The notes under the pieces were generated by a model. It was not told the origin of the DNA. It saw nothing but the letters and a program-made list of their open reading frames with translations, and searched no databases. Below are positions 47,298 to 56,100 of a stretch of 64,000 nucleotides of DNA, one piece after another. The stretch is taken from contig NZ_FYAU01000024.1 in the NCBI RefSeq assembly GCF_900185725.1, forward strand, positions 124,001 through 188,000. The letters run 5' to 3'. How positions within the stretch are numbered: position 1 is the stretch's first letter; each line of letters opens with the position of its first letter. The position numbers and the translations under genes are program-made. Source of the stretch: Stappia sp. TSB10P1A. GTDB taxonomy: Bacteria; Pseudomonadota; Alphaproteobacteria; Rhizobiales; Stappiaceae.

Positions 47298-47631
47298 GCA
47301 AGGATACTAGAACATACCATGAACTTTCGCCAGCACAAAAGCACCGCCGGCAGCGGGCCTGACTTAGGTCGTGGCCTCATGCTTTTGCCGAAACCGGAGC
47401 CTGCCCCGGCAATTATATGCCAGGAGGTTCGCGCAGACCGTTTCTCGCCGGAATTATGAGGTTACAGCCTAGTGTGGTGAATTTGAAATACGCCTCATTT
47501 TTGCAGCGTGCCGGTGAGCGTATTTCAAATTCGAAAACCACACTAGAAACATAGACTTGCTAGTCACCCTTTTGAATCTGAAGTTCGTTCAGAGCATGCC
47601 GAAACATGTGACGAACTTCAGATTCAGGTGA
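47298..47631. other. 334-bp intergenic region with two tandem palindromes
   Basis: No gene. The left half (to about 47465) shows nothing. The right half is occupied by two back-to-back long inverted repeats (listed below). It separates the housekeeping region from the amine catabolism region. Confidence 0.7.
47470..47545. repeat. Long inverted repeat 1
   Basis: Arms TAGTGTGGT (47470-47478) and ACCACACTA (47537-47545), with perfect inner arms GAATTTGAAATACGC (47479-47493) and GCGTATTTCAAATTC (47518-47532). GAAA is inserted on the right arm; the loop is about 24 nt. AT-rich compared with its surroundings. Confidence 0.85.
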
Positions 47632-47635
47632 CTAG
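47560..47635. repeat. Long inverted repeat 2, overlapping a gene end
   Basis: Arms CTAGTCACC (47560-47568) and GGTGACTAG (47627-47635), with perfect inner arms GAATCTGAAGTTCGT (47574-47588) and ACGAACTTCAGATTC (47611-47625). Loop 22 nt. Its right end contains the TAG stop of the succinate-semialdehyde dehydrogenase-like gene (47632-47634). The unit has the same 76-bp length as repeat 1 and a different sequence. Confidence 0.85.
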
Positions 47636-49071
47636 AGCCCGCCGAAGTGGAACGCCTTCGTCTCCAGATATTCCTCGATCCCCTCCTGTGCACCCTCGCG
47701 TCCAAGGCCCGAGGCTTTCACGCCGCCAAAGGGCGAGACTTCATGGCTCAGCGCCCCGGTGTTCAGCCCGACGATGCCGAATTCCAGCGCCTCGCCGAAC
47801 CGGAACGCCCGCGCCATGTCGCGGGTGTAGAAATAGGCGGCAAGGCCGAAGGGCGTGCCGTTGGCCAGCGCCAGCGCTTCGGCCTCGGTCTCGAAGCGGA
47901 AGATCGGCGCGACCGGCCCGAACGTCTCCTCGCCCGCCAGCCGCATATCGGGCCGCGCGCCGGCCAGAACCACCGGATCTGCATAGTTCGAGGGCAGGTT
48001 TCGGGCCCTCGTGAGGCGCGTGGCACCCTTGTCCAGCGCATCAGCCACATGGGCGTTGATCTTGTCGATGGCTGCGACGTTGATCATCGGCCCGATGGCG
48101 ACACCGGTCTCTGTTCCCGGCCCGACCTGCAGGGCATCAACGCGCGCGGCCAGTCTTTCGGCAAAAGCATCATGGATGCCCGCCTGCACCATGATCCGAT
48201 TGGCGCAGACGCAGGTCTGCCCGCCGTTTCGGAACTTCGACACCATCGCGCCTTCGACCGCCGCCTCCAGATCGGCGTCGTCGAAGACGACGAAGGGCGC
48301 ATTTCCACCCAGCTCCAGGCTCAGCCGCTTCAATGTCGGGGCGCATTGCCCGGCCAGAAGCGCGCCGACGCGGGTTGACCCCGTAAAGCTCAGCTTGCGG
48401 ACGACCGGGCTCCCGGTCAGGGCCGCGCCAATCGCCTCGGGTCTGCCGGTCAGGATGTTCAGCACACCCGCTGGGACCCCCGCGCGGTCGGCCAGAACCG
48501 CCAGTGCCAACGCCGAATAGGGGGTAAGGTCGGACGGCTTGACCACCATCGTGCAACCTGCCGCAAGTCCGGGAGCCACCTTGCGGGTGATCATCGCGAT
48601 CGGGAAGTTCCAGGGCGTGATAATGGCACAGACGCCGACCGGCTCCTTCAGCGCCAGGATCTTCTTGCCGGCCACTGGCGAAGGGATGAGCTTGCCGTTG
48701 ATCCGCCGCGCCTCTTCCGCGAACCAGCGCACGAAGCTGGCGCCATAAGCGACCTCGGTGCGGGCTTCCGAAAGCGGCTTGCCCTGTTCGGCGGTCAGGA
48801 TCTGCGCCAGATCCTCCGTGCTTTCCAGCATCAGGTGATACCAGCGCATCAGGATGTCGGCGCGCTGTTCATGGGTCCGGGCGCGCCAGTCAGCCATCGC
48901 CCGTTCAGCGGCGGCGATGGCGGCATGGGTTTCATCCGCCGTGCAGTCCGGCAATCGCCCCAGCACCGCACCGGTGGCAGGATCGTTCACATCCATCTCG
49001 GGACGGGTCAGCCACTGACCGTCGATCAGCGCGGCGTTGCGGAACAAGTCAGGGTCTTGCAGCTTCATCAT
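47632..49071 (-). CDS. NAD(P)-dependent succinate-semialdehyde dehydrogenase family protein
   Basis: A 479-residue aldehyde dehydrogenase close to GabD. Motifs: PWNFPIAM, FTGSTRVG, catalytic Glu253 in LELGGNAP and nucleophile Cys287 in GGQTCVC (Cys289 follows, the redox pair of GabD). It oxidises a semialdehyde such as succinate semialdehyde from the aminotransferase step to the dicarboxylate. GGAGGAG lies before the start; either of two adjacent ATGs (49071 or 49068) may be used. It is last in a minus-strand unit with a second aldehyde dehydrogenase and a flavin oxidase. Confidence 0.92.
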   Translation of the reverse strand: MMKLQDPDLFRNAALIDGQWLTRPEMDVNDPATGAVLGRLPDCTADETHAAIAAAERAMADWRARTHEQRADILMRWYHLMLESTEDLAQILTAEQGKPLSEARTEVAYGASFVRWFAEEARRINGKLIPSPVAGKKILALKEPVGVCAIITPWNFPIAMITRKVAPGLAAGCTMVVKPSDLTPYSALALAVLADRAGVPAGVLNILTGRPEAIGAALTGSPVVRKLSFTGSTRVGALLAGQCAPTLKRLSLELGGNAPFVVFDDADLEAAVEGAMVSKFRNGGQTCVCANRIMVQAGIHDAFAERLAARVDALQVGPGTETGVAIGPMINVAAIDKINAHVADALDKGATRLTRARNLPSNYADPVVLAGARPDMRLAGEETFGPVAPIFRFETEAEALALANGTPFGLAAYFYTRDMARAFRFGEALEFGIVGLNTGALSHEVSPFGGVKASGLGREGAQEGIEEYLETKAFHFGGL

Positions 49072-49127
49072 GTCTCCTCCAGCGCGGCAGGGAGTGCCGC
49101 TGCAGTCGCAGTGCAGTGTCAGGGCCG

Positions 49128-50591
49128 TCACAGGGCGATCAGCACGGACTTCGAACGTCGGTTCGCGCGATAGGCCTCGCGGCCCAGATCCTTGCCAAGC
49201 CCGCTGGCCTTCCATCCGCCTGTGGGCAGGATGTGGTCGCGCGAGCGGTTGTAGCGATTGACCCAGACCGTTCCGGCCTGGAGTTGCCGCGTCAGCCGCA
49301 ACCCGCGCGACAGGTCCCGGGTGAACAGGCCGGCACAGAGGCCATAGGTCGGATGCGCGGCCAACTGCATCGCCTCGTCCTCGGTCTCGAAGGTCTGGAA
49401 GGTCGCCACCGGACCGAAGATCTCCTCCGTCACCGCCGGGTTGGATACCTCCACGCCGGCCAGAAGCGTGGGCCGGTAGTAGCTCCCCTCCCCCTCGAAC
49501 CTGTCGCCGCCGCAAACGAGGTCCGCGCCGGCACGGCAGGCCGCCTGCACGATGCCGTCGATACGCTGGAGCTGGGTCTGCGAGATAATGGGCGAGAAGC
49601 CAGGCGTTTCGAGCCAGGTGGCGGCCGGGCGCTCGGCCGCGAACCTTGCGACCAGCCGGGCCGCCAGATCTTCGGCAATCGACCGGTGCACGATCATCCG
49701 CGATCCGGCGACGCAGAACTGCCCCGCATTGGGAAGGATGCCGCGCGCAAGACAGTCAGCCGCAAGATCGAGGTCCGCATCGTCGAAGACGACCATCGGG
49801 CTTTTGCCGCCCAGTTCCAGTGTCATCGGCCGGATACCCGCCTGCGCCACGTTCCGCATGATCAGGGCGCCGGCCCGCGTCGAGCCGGTAAAGGAGATCT
49901 TGGCAACCTCGGGATGAACGGTCAGCGCCTTGCCCGTGACCTCTCCGTCCCCCAGCACCACATTGACAAGCCCCGGCGGGATCCCGGCCCGAACCGAGAG
50001 CTCGGCCATGTAGAGGGCGGACCAGCTCGTCAATTCCGACGGCTTCAGGACGACCGCATTGCCCGCCGCCAGGGCCGGCGCCAGCTTCCACGCCGCCATC
50101 GATATCGGAAAGTTCCAAGGCGTGATCGCCGCGACTACGCCAAAGGGCTCATCCGAGATCCAACCGACCTGCCGATCCGATGTCGGCACGAGGTCGCCCC
50201 CTTCCTTGTCGGCGAACTCCGCGAAGAAGCGGATCTGCTCGGCCGAAACGGGAATGTCGCCGGCGATGACGTCCGCATAGGGTCGCGACGAACAGATCGC
50301 CTCCAGCCGGGCGAGGGTCACCGCCTCGGCTTCGATCAGGTCGGCCCACCGGTGCAGCGCGCGCAGCCGGTCTCGCGGGGGACAGTTTCCCCACCCTGTG
50401 CGCCGCAGCGCGGCGCCGGCCGCAGTCACGGCATGGTGGACGACATCGGCATCGCCGCGCGGCACGCCCTGCAGAAGACGGCCGTCCGAGGGGGCCGTCA
50501 CGCCGATCTCCTCTGCTCCCGCGACATACCGCCCATCGATGAAATGGGCGGACGTGAGGGACAAGTCGGACGGGTCGAAGGCGAGACTCAT
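49128..50591 (-). CDS. Aldehyde dehydrogenase (PuuC-like family)
   Basis: A 487-residue NAD(P)-dependent aldehyde dehydrogenase. Motifs: ITPWNFPISM, FTGSTRAG, catalytic Glu259 (LELGGKSP) and Cys293 (GQFCVAGSR). The C-terminus is typical of the gamma-glutamyl-gamma-aminobutyraldehyde/betaine aldehyde group, but the substrate cannot be read. It lies between a flavin oxidase and the GabD-like gene, a common layout for amine oxidation followed by aldehyde oxidation. Confidence 0.9.
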   Translation of the reverse strand: MSLAFDPSDLSLTSAHFIDGRYVAGAEEIGVTAPSDGRLLQGVPRGDADVVHHAVTAAGAALRRTGWGNCPPRDRLRALHRWADLIEAEAVTLARLEAICSSRPYADVIAGDIPVSAEQIRFFAEFADKEGGDLVPTSDRQVGWISDEPFGVVAAITPWNFPISMAAWKLAPALAAGNAVVLKPSELTSWSALYMAELSVRAGIPPGLVNVVLGDGEVTGKALTVHPEVAKISFTGSTRAGALIMRNVAQAGIRPMTLELGGKSPMVVFDDADLDLAADCLARGILPNAGQFCVAGSRMIVHRSIAEDLAARLVARFAAERPAATWLETPGFSPIISQTQLQRIDGIVQAACRAGADLVCGGDRFEGEGSYYRPTLLAGVEVSNPAVTEEIFGPVATFQTFETEDEAMQLAAHPTYGLCAGLFTRDLSRGLRLTRQLQAGTVWVNRYNRSRDHILPTGGWKASGLGKDLGREAYRANRRSKSVLIAL

Positions 50592-50773
50592 TTCGGGACC
50601 TCTTCGGGCACGCAGCGTGACTGGAAGAAGGTGCCGCCCGCAAAGCAGCGAATGCTGTCGTATGGGTCCAAGTCGCAGCAGATTCCGCCGTTGTCGCTTC
50701 CTGTCCGACAGAAGATTGCGCGGGGCGCGGCCGGGTGTCCGGCGCGGTTCGGACCCCGCCGGCATGGACGGCG

Positions 50774-52099
50774 TCAGAACTCGGCGACCCTGCCCCATTG
50801 GCTGTGGCCGAACCGGGCCAGCCGATACTGTGCCGTCTCGGTAATCGGGGTCCGGCCCAGGATCAGGTCGGCGATCAGATGGCCCACTCCCGGCCCGATG
50901 CCGAAGCCGTGGCCCGACAATCCTGCCGCAAGAACAAGACCGGGAATTCCGATGTCGGCGTCGATCACCGGGACCCCGTCCGGGGTGCTGTCGATATAGC
51001 CGGCCCAGGCGGCCTGGACCGAAGCCGCGCGCAGGGCCGGCAACAGCGCCTGTGCCCGGCCCAGGGTTTCCGCAATCACCCGGGAGGACGGCCGGGGATC
51101 GAGAATGCGTGTCCGCTCCATCGGCGTCGGCCGGTCCAGAGCCCATCTCCGGCGCGTCTCGAACCCGGCGGCCCAGCCTTGCCAGCCGCCGGGGCGCAGC
51201 GACCGCCAGCGCCGGGCGAACATCGGCAGGAAATGCCGCATCCCGGCGAGCGCCCCGGGAGTCGGATCCAGGCTGGCATACCCGGAAATGGCCAGCGTAC
51301 GGCCGCCGTCGCCGCGCCGCGTTACCGAGACGGCAGCGGTGTGCAAGGCATCGGGCAGTCCGTCAACTCCGGGTGCCAGAGCAAGGATCGAGCTGCGCAC
51401 CGAAGCCTGAGGAAAGACGATCCCCAACTGGTGCAGGAAACTTGCCGACCAGGCACCACCTGCCACCACGACCGACGCCGTGCGGATCCTCCCAGCCTCG
51501 GTGATCACACCGCAGACGCGGCCGGCCGCCAGTTCGATCCCTCGCGCCGCACAGGCCTGAACCACATGTCCGCCGTGTTTCTCGATGCCGCGCGCGATCA
51601 TCGGCGCAGCGCGCGCCGGATCCGCGATGCCATCGGTTGGCGACCAGACACCCCCGAGCCAGGGTCGCCCGGTCGCTGCGCCGCGGGCCGTCGCCTCCTC
51701 GGCGGTCAACATCCGCGTGTCCACGCCGACCCCGCGCGCGAACCGGCTCCACTTCGCCCAGCCCTCGAGCTCCACCGGATCGTTGGACAGATACAGAAGG
51801 CCGCAACGGGAAAAACCCAGACTGTCGCCGATGTCCGCGGCCATAGCCTCCCACAAGTCGAGACTGCGGGTGGACAGCGGCAGTTCGCGAGCATCGCGGT
51901 TCTGCTGGCGGCACCAGCCCCAGTTGCGGCTGGACTGCTCGGCTCCCACGGCCCCCTTTTCCAGGAGAACGACGGTCTGCCCGGCCCTCGCAAGCCAATA
52001 CGCCGCCGACACCCCGACGATGCCGCCACCGATCACCACGCAATCCGCAACCGGCGGCAGAATGTTCGGCGTGTCGATGAGCAGCAGCGGCGCGGACAT
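50774..52099 (-). CDS. FAD-dependent amine/amino acid oxidoreductase (DAO family, copy 1)
   Basis: A 441-residue flavoprotein of the D-amino acid oxidase/PuuB superfamily with dinucleotide motif VIGGGIVGVSAAYWLARAG and LLEKG (residues about 20-50), then SSRNWGWCRQQNRD. The C-terminal GYIDSTPDGVPVI and GLSGHGFGIGPGVG motifs bind the flavin. Typical substrates are N-methyl, D- or gamma-glutamyl amines. It lies divergent from the Lrp gene with a 176-bp control region and leads the unit with both aldehyde dehydrogenase genes. Confidence 0.88.
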   Translation of the reverse strand: MSAPLLLIDTPNILPPVADCVVIGGGIVGVSAAYWLARAGQTVVLLEKGAVGAEQSSRNWGWCRQQNRDARELPLSTRSLDLWEAMAADIGDSLGFSRCGLLYLSNDPVELEGWAKWSRFARGVGVDTRMLTAEEATARGAATGRPWLGGVWSPTDGIADPARAAPMIARGIEKHGGHVVQACAARGIELAAGRVCGVITEAGRIRTASVVVAGGAWSASFLHQLGIVFPQASVRSSILALAPGVDGLPDALHTAAVSVTRRGDGGRTLAISGYASLDPTPGALAGMRHFLPMFARRWRSLRPGGWQGWAAGFETRRRWALDRPTPMERTRILDPRPSSRVIAETLGRAQALLPALRAASVQAAWAGYIDSTPDGVPVIDADIGIPGLVLAAGLSGHGFGIGPGVGHLIADLILGRTPITETAQYRLARFGHSQWGRVAEF

Positions 52100-52151
52100 G
52101 TCGGGCTCCCTTGATCTCGCACACCCTAGCCGGGGCGACACAGTGCAATGT

Positions 52152-52213
52152 TCCGGAATATCCGGACCGGACGGCATTTCCTGTTGAACGGACGTAGGAA
52201 ATAGAATGCTCTA
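52152..52213. promoter_or_regulatory. Palindromic elements in the lrp/oxidoreductase divergent region
   Basis: Three short inverted repeats lie in the 176-bp region: TCCGG-AATAT-CCGGA (52152-52166), ATTTCCT-N13-AGGAAAT (52176-52202) and TAGAATGCTCTA (52202-52213). They are plausible binding sites for the adjacent Lrp-type regulator. No site resembles a strict Lrp consensus. Confidence 0.35.
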
Positions 52214-52275
52214 GATCAGGATAGCGCCTTACGCTCCGCAGGGAGTTGGGAGCGGCGCGCTTGCGGGGCATGGGT

Positions 52276-52770
52276 ATGACGACACCGTATAAACTCGACA
52301 GGATCGACATCAGGATTCTGGCCGTGCTGCAACGCAACGGCAGAATCACCAATGTCGAACTGGCCGAGGAGGTGCACCTGTCACCGTCCCCTTGCCTGAT
52401 GCGGGTGAAGAAGCTGCAGCAGGCGGGCTATATCACCGGCTACACGGCGCAGATCGATCTCGCCCGCCTTGGCGAGACGCTGACAGTCTTCACCGAATTC
52501 ACCCTCAAGAACCACCGCCAGATCGACTTCGCCCGCTTTCAGGAGGCGCTGGAGAAGATCGACAGTTGCGTCGAGTGCCATCTTGTCTCCGGCGGCTACG
52601 ACTATCTGGTCAAGTTCGTCACGTCGGGCATCGCCGACTACCAGACGATCCTGGAAGGGCTGATCGACCGGGACATCGGGATCGACAAATATTTCAGCTT
52701 CGTCGTTCTGAAGACCCCTTTCGTGAAACAGCAGATCCCCCTCACCCGCCTGTTCGTCGACCGCGAATGA
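52276..52770 (+). CDS. Lrp/AsnC family transcriptional regulator
   Basis: A 164-residue protein: N-terminal helix-turn-helix (residues about 5-60, DRIDIRILAVLQRNGRITN followed by ELAEEVHLSPSPCLMRVK) and C-terminal RAM ligand-binding domain (about 70-150). Typically senses an amino acid and controls a neighbouring catabolic unit. Divergent from the flavin oxidase gene, convergent with the 2-hydroxyacid dehydrogenase gene. I chose the ATG at 52276; a TTG at 52246 or the ATG at 52270 are alternatives. Confidence 0.9.
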   Translation: MTTPYKLDRIDIRILAVLQRNGRITNVELAEEVHLSPSPCLMRVKKLQQAGYITGYTAQIDLARLGETLTVFTEFTLKNHRQIDFARFQEALEKIDSCVECHLVSGGYDYLVKFVTSGIADYQTILEGLIDRDIGIDKYFSFVVLKTPFVKQQIPLTRLFVDRE

Positions 52771-52807
52771 CCACCGCTGCGGGAAAGGAACGCCGGCCCG
52801 GGTCGTT

Positions 52808-53731
52808 TCAATACCCTTTCTGCTGATCGACAAGGCCCGGAACAGTGGTACCAAGACGCAGCGCCCGGATGACCGCCAAAGCATGTCGCGCGCCCTCGGC
52901 CGGGTCTGTCTGCGCCGCGACATGCGGAGTGACGATGACCCGCGGATCGCGCCACAGCCAATGATCGGCCGGCAGGGGCTCGGGATCGGTCACGTCCAGC
53001 ACCGCGCCCGACAGCCGGCCGGTGTCCAGAGCCTCGCGCAAGGCGGGCATGTCCAGATGCCCTCCCCGCCCGGCATGGATCAGGCCCGCTCCTGCCGGAA
53101 GCGCCGCGAAAGTGCCGGCACCGAGAACACCCCGCGTTTCGCTCGTCAGCGGCAGGAGGCAGACCAGCAGGTCGCTGCGGGCCAGAAACGCCTCGACGTC
53201 TCCCTCGGCGAAAACCGGCACGCTCCCCGGTTCCGCATCACGTCCGCCCCCCGAGCGCGACAGGCCCGCGACGTCGAAGTCCAGAGCCTGAAGGCTGTGC
53301 GCAGCCAGCCTGCCGATACGTCCCATGCCCAGGATGCCGACCCGCCGCGCCGTAGCGGGCTGCACCGGATGGGGGCGCCACAGCCCCTGCCGCGCCTGGT
53401 CGATATACAGCGGCAGATCCCGGTGCAGCAAGAGCGTCGCCATCACCACCCAGTCGCGCACCATCGCCTCGATGCCCGGCGCCAGAGTGCGCGACAGCGC
53501 GACCCCCGGCGGCATCGGCGGCAGGTGATCGACCCCCGCGCCCACCGAGATGACGGCGCGCAGATTGGGGTAGCGGCCGAGGTCCTTGGGCGGCACCCAG
53601 CAGGCGATCTCGGTCACGAGCGCCGGGTCGGTGACGGCTTCTTCCCCTTCGAATATCGTTTCGCCTGCCTCCGACAGGATCGCCCGCCAGACCGGCGCCC
53701 GATTGGGCGTGGAGAGAAACAGCAGCGCCAT
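52808..53731 (-). CDS. D-2-hydroxyacid dehydrogenase (glyoxylate/hydroxypyruvate reductase-like)
   Basis: A 307-residue NAD(P)-dependent dehydrogenase with GILGMGRIGRLAAHSL for cofactor binding and the catalytic His in TPHVAAQTD near the C-terminus; Arg/Glu catalytic partners lie in the conserved LPLTSETRG and VTDPEPLP segments. It resembles GhrA, reducing glyoxylate or hydroxypyruvate. Its ATG overlaps the aminotransferase stop (TGATG), so it may act on a 2-oxo acid made by that pathway. Confidence 0.9.
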   Translation of the reverse strand: MALLFLSTPNRAPVWRAILSEAGETIFEGEEAVTDPALVTEIACWVPPKDLGRYPNLRAVISVGAGVDHLPPMPPGVALSRTLAPGIEAMVRDWVVMATLLLHRDLPLYIDQARQGLWRPHPVQPATARRVGILGMGRIGRLAAHSLQALDFDVAGLSRSGGGRDAEPGSVPVFAEGDVEAFLARSDLLVCLLPLTSETRGVLGAGTFAALPAGAGLIHAGRGGHLDMPALREALDTGRLSGAVLDVTDPEPLPADHWLWRDPRVIVTPHVAAQTDPAEGARHALAVIRALRLGTTVPGLVDQQKGY

Positions 53732-55119
53732 CAGCTCAGCACGCTCCGGATCTCGGGATCGTCCAGCGTCAGGTCCAGCACCTTGCGGGTCCGCTCGACG
53801 ATGGCGTCGATCTCACTTTCGGTGCAACACAGCGGCGGCGCATAGCCGAACACGCCCTGCGCGAAGGAACGAACGATCAGTCCCTGCTCCCAGGCCCGAT
53901 CGAAAAGCCGGGTGGCAGCCTGAAGCGCTGCGGGCAGCGGGGTCTTCGCCGCCTTGTCGGTCACGAGCTCCACCGCCGCCAGCATTCCCCTGCCCCGCAC
54001 ATCGCCGACCAGCGGATGGTCGGACAGTCCGCGCAGCCCCGCCTGCAGCCGCGCGCCCATCCGGCGGCCGTTCTCCAGCAGCCCGCCCTCGTAAAGGGCA
54101 AGCACCTCAACCCCCACTGCAGCCGAAACCGGATGCGCCGAATAGGTGAAGCCATGGCCCACGGCCTTGGCCCCCGCGCCGTCGGCGATGGTCTGATAGA
54201 CGTGATCCGACATCAGCACCGCCCCCATGGGAACATAGCCGGAGGTCAGGCCCTTCGCGACCGTCATCAGGTCGGGCACGATGCCTTCGTCCTCGCAGGC
54301 GAACAGCGGACCGGTGCGGCCGAAGCCGGTGATGACCTCGTCCGCGACAAACAGAATGCCAAGCTCGGCGCAGGTCTCGCGCAGCGCCCGAACCCAGCCG
54401 TCCGGCGGCACCAGCACCCCGCCCGAGCCCTGGATCGGCTCCACATAGAAAGCCGCGACCCGATCCGGGCCGATCGCCTCGACCTTGGCGCGCAGTTCGG
54501 CGACCGAAGCCTCAATCACCGCTTGCGGATCACGAGCGAGCGGATTGCGGTAGAGGTCATGCGAGCTGATCTTGTGCTGCCAACTGTAGGGAATGCCGAA
54601 ACCGTCATGGAACAGCGGCAACGCCGTCAGCCCGGCTCCCGCGCTGCTGGAGCCGTGATAGCCCTGCGCGACCGAGATGAACTGGTCCCGCTCGGGTTGC
54701 CCCTTTGCATGCCAGTAATAGCGGATGAAACGGATCGTGCTGTCCACCGCGTCCGATCCGCCAAGGGTGAAATAGACGTGGTTCAGATCGCCGGGCGCCC
54801 GCTCAGCCAGAGCCGCGGCCAAGCGGATCGGCGCTTCCGCGCCAAGATCGAAATAGCCGGTCGCATAGGGCAGCTCGCGCATCTGACGCATCGCCGCGGC
54901 GACCACGCTTTCCTGCCCGTAGCCGGCGTTGACGCACCACAGGCCTGCGAAGCCGTCGATCAACTCGCGCCCTTCGGCGTCGGTGACCGTGGCCCCTTTG
55001 GCCGAAGCCAGGACCCGCACACCGCGCGCCGCATGGCCATGAAACGACGAGACAGGATGAACCAGATGCTGTCGATCCAGCTCGACAAGCGAATTGGCTA
55101 GAGAGGGCTTGGACGGCAT
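53731..55119 (-). CDS. Class III aminotransferase
   Basis: A 462-residue PLP-dependent omega-aminotransferase with Lys289 (TVAKGLTSGYVP), Asp260 (FVADEVITGFGRTG) and GGSDAVDSTIRF for the phosphate cup. The family converts omega-amino groups (beta-alanine, GABA, putrescine, taurine, diaminobutyrate) to semialdehydes. With the GabD-like dehydrogenase nearby, conversion of a 4- or 3-carbon omega-amino acid is likely. It lies 15 bp downstream of the GNAT gene in the same unit. Confidence 0.93.
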   Translation of the reverse strand: MPSKPSLANSLVELDRQHLVHPVSSFHGHAARGVRVLASAKGATVTDAEGRELIDGFAGLWCVNAGYGQESVVAAAMRQMRELPYATGYFDLGAEAPIRLAAALAERAPGDLNHVYFTLGGSDAVDSTIRFIRYYWHAKGQPERDQFISVAQGYHGSSSAGAGLTALPLFHDGFGIPYSWQHKISSHDLYRNPLARDPQAVIEASVAELRAKVEAIGPDRVAAFYVEPIQGSGGVLVPPDGWVRALRETCAELGILFVADEVITGFGRTGPLFACEDEGIVPDLMTVAKGLTSGYVPMGAVLMSDHVYQTIADGAGAKAVGHGFTYSAHPVSAAVGVEVLALYEGGLLENGRRMGARLQAGLRGLSDHPLVGDVRGRGMLAAVELVTDKAAKTPLPAALQAATRLFDRAWEQGLIVRSFAQGVFGYAPPLCCTESEIDAIVERTRKVLDLTLDDPEIRSVLS

Positions 55120-55134
55120 GTGCGCTCCGTGGGC

Positions 55135-55965
55135 TCAGCCCAGTGCCTGAGAGACAAGGGCATAGGTTTGATAGTCCGACGAGGGGTGAGAACGCGGCGA
55201 ATGCACCATCGCCGTGCCGTCGCCAACAGAGGCAAGGCCAAGCGCCTCGACATGCGGGGCAAGGCCGTGCTCCTCGATCAGGTCGACCCGCAGGAGGCGT
55301 CCCGCCATCCGTTCCGCCGCCGCCGAGATCAACGCGCGCGCCGCGCCAGCATCCCGTGCCACGACCGGGCCGACGACATGACCACGGCCGAAGCTGCGCA
55401 AGAAGGCAAATCCGCCATCGGTGCGCAGGGTCTCCCCGAGAGCCGCGATACGCGCAAGCAAGGCCGTCCGCTCCATCCCGCTGGCTGCCGTATCGAGCGC
55501 GGCCAGGGTCTCGAGATTTTCGGGCCCGATCCGAACAGGGCGCTCAGGCGGCAGGGCCCGGGCCAGCCCCTGGTGCTGCAGGATCCGTCCCCGCTCCACG
55601 AAACCGAGCTTGCGATAGAGCGGCAGGCCCTCCTGTGTGCCGACAAGCCGCATCTCACGGTCGCCAGCCAAAGCCATGACACGCTGCATCAACTGGCGGC
55701 CGACCCCCCGGCCGCGCATGCTCTCGGCGACGATGATCATGTTCAGCGTCGCGACAGGCCCGAAGGCCGAACACAATGCCGTGCCGACGAGCCGCTCGCC
55801 GTCCATCGCCGCCACGCCTTTTGAGACGGACAGGGTCAGCTCCCAGTCCTCGGTCCGGTGCAGCCAGCCGGCGGCCTGCGAGAGCAGGAGAGCAGCAGGC
55901 AGGTGCTCCGGTGTCAGCGGCACGAAATCGAGAGCCGGCAGTGCAGGTCGGTCAAGTCGGATCAT
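55135..55965 (-). CDS. GNAT family acetyltransferase, copy 1
   Basis: A 276-residue protein made of two GNAT-like domains. The first has the acetyl-CoA loop RGRGVGRQLM at about residue 90-97 and the LYRKLGF motif; the second ends the protein and carries SFGRGHVVGPVVA. It is paralogous to the 316-residue protein at 59781-60731, sharing the RQHQG/LQHQG and FG[RK]G[HQ]V[VI]GPVVA features. The target amine is unknown. I prefer the ATG at 55965; one at 55989 is possible. Confidence 0.8.
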   Translation of the reverse strand: MIRLDRPALPALDFVPLTPEHLPAALLLSQAAGWLHRTEDWELTLSVSKGVAAMDGERLVGTALCSAFGPVATLNMIIVAESMRGRGVGRQLMQRVMALAGDREMRLVGTQEGLPLYRKLGFVERGRILQHQGLARALPPERPVRIGPENLETLAALDTAASGMERTALLARIAALGETLRTDGGFAFLRSFGRGHVVGPVVARDAGAARALISAAAERMAGRLLRVDLIEEHGLAPHVEALGLASVGDGTAMVHSPRSHPSSDYQTYALVSQALG

Positions 55966-56100
55966 CGTTGGGTTACCTGTCTTTTCCATGCAAGCCTTGG
56001 TTCCCAAACTAGACGGGCCTGCACAGCATGATTGTCCTGTTCCCGCGCACCGGCGGCAGTTTGCGCCAAGCGCCACCGCACGGAGCCGCATAAAATGCCG

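Noticed and set aside
50735-52114. Long plus-strand frame opposite the first DAO-family gene
   Set aside because: Antisense shadow; no start signal and no conserved motifs.
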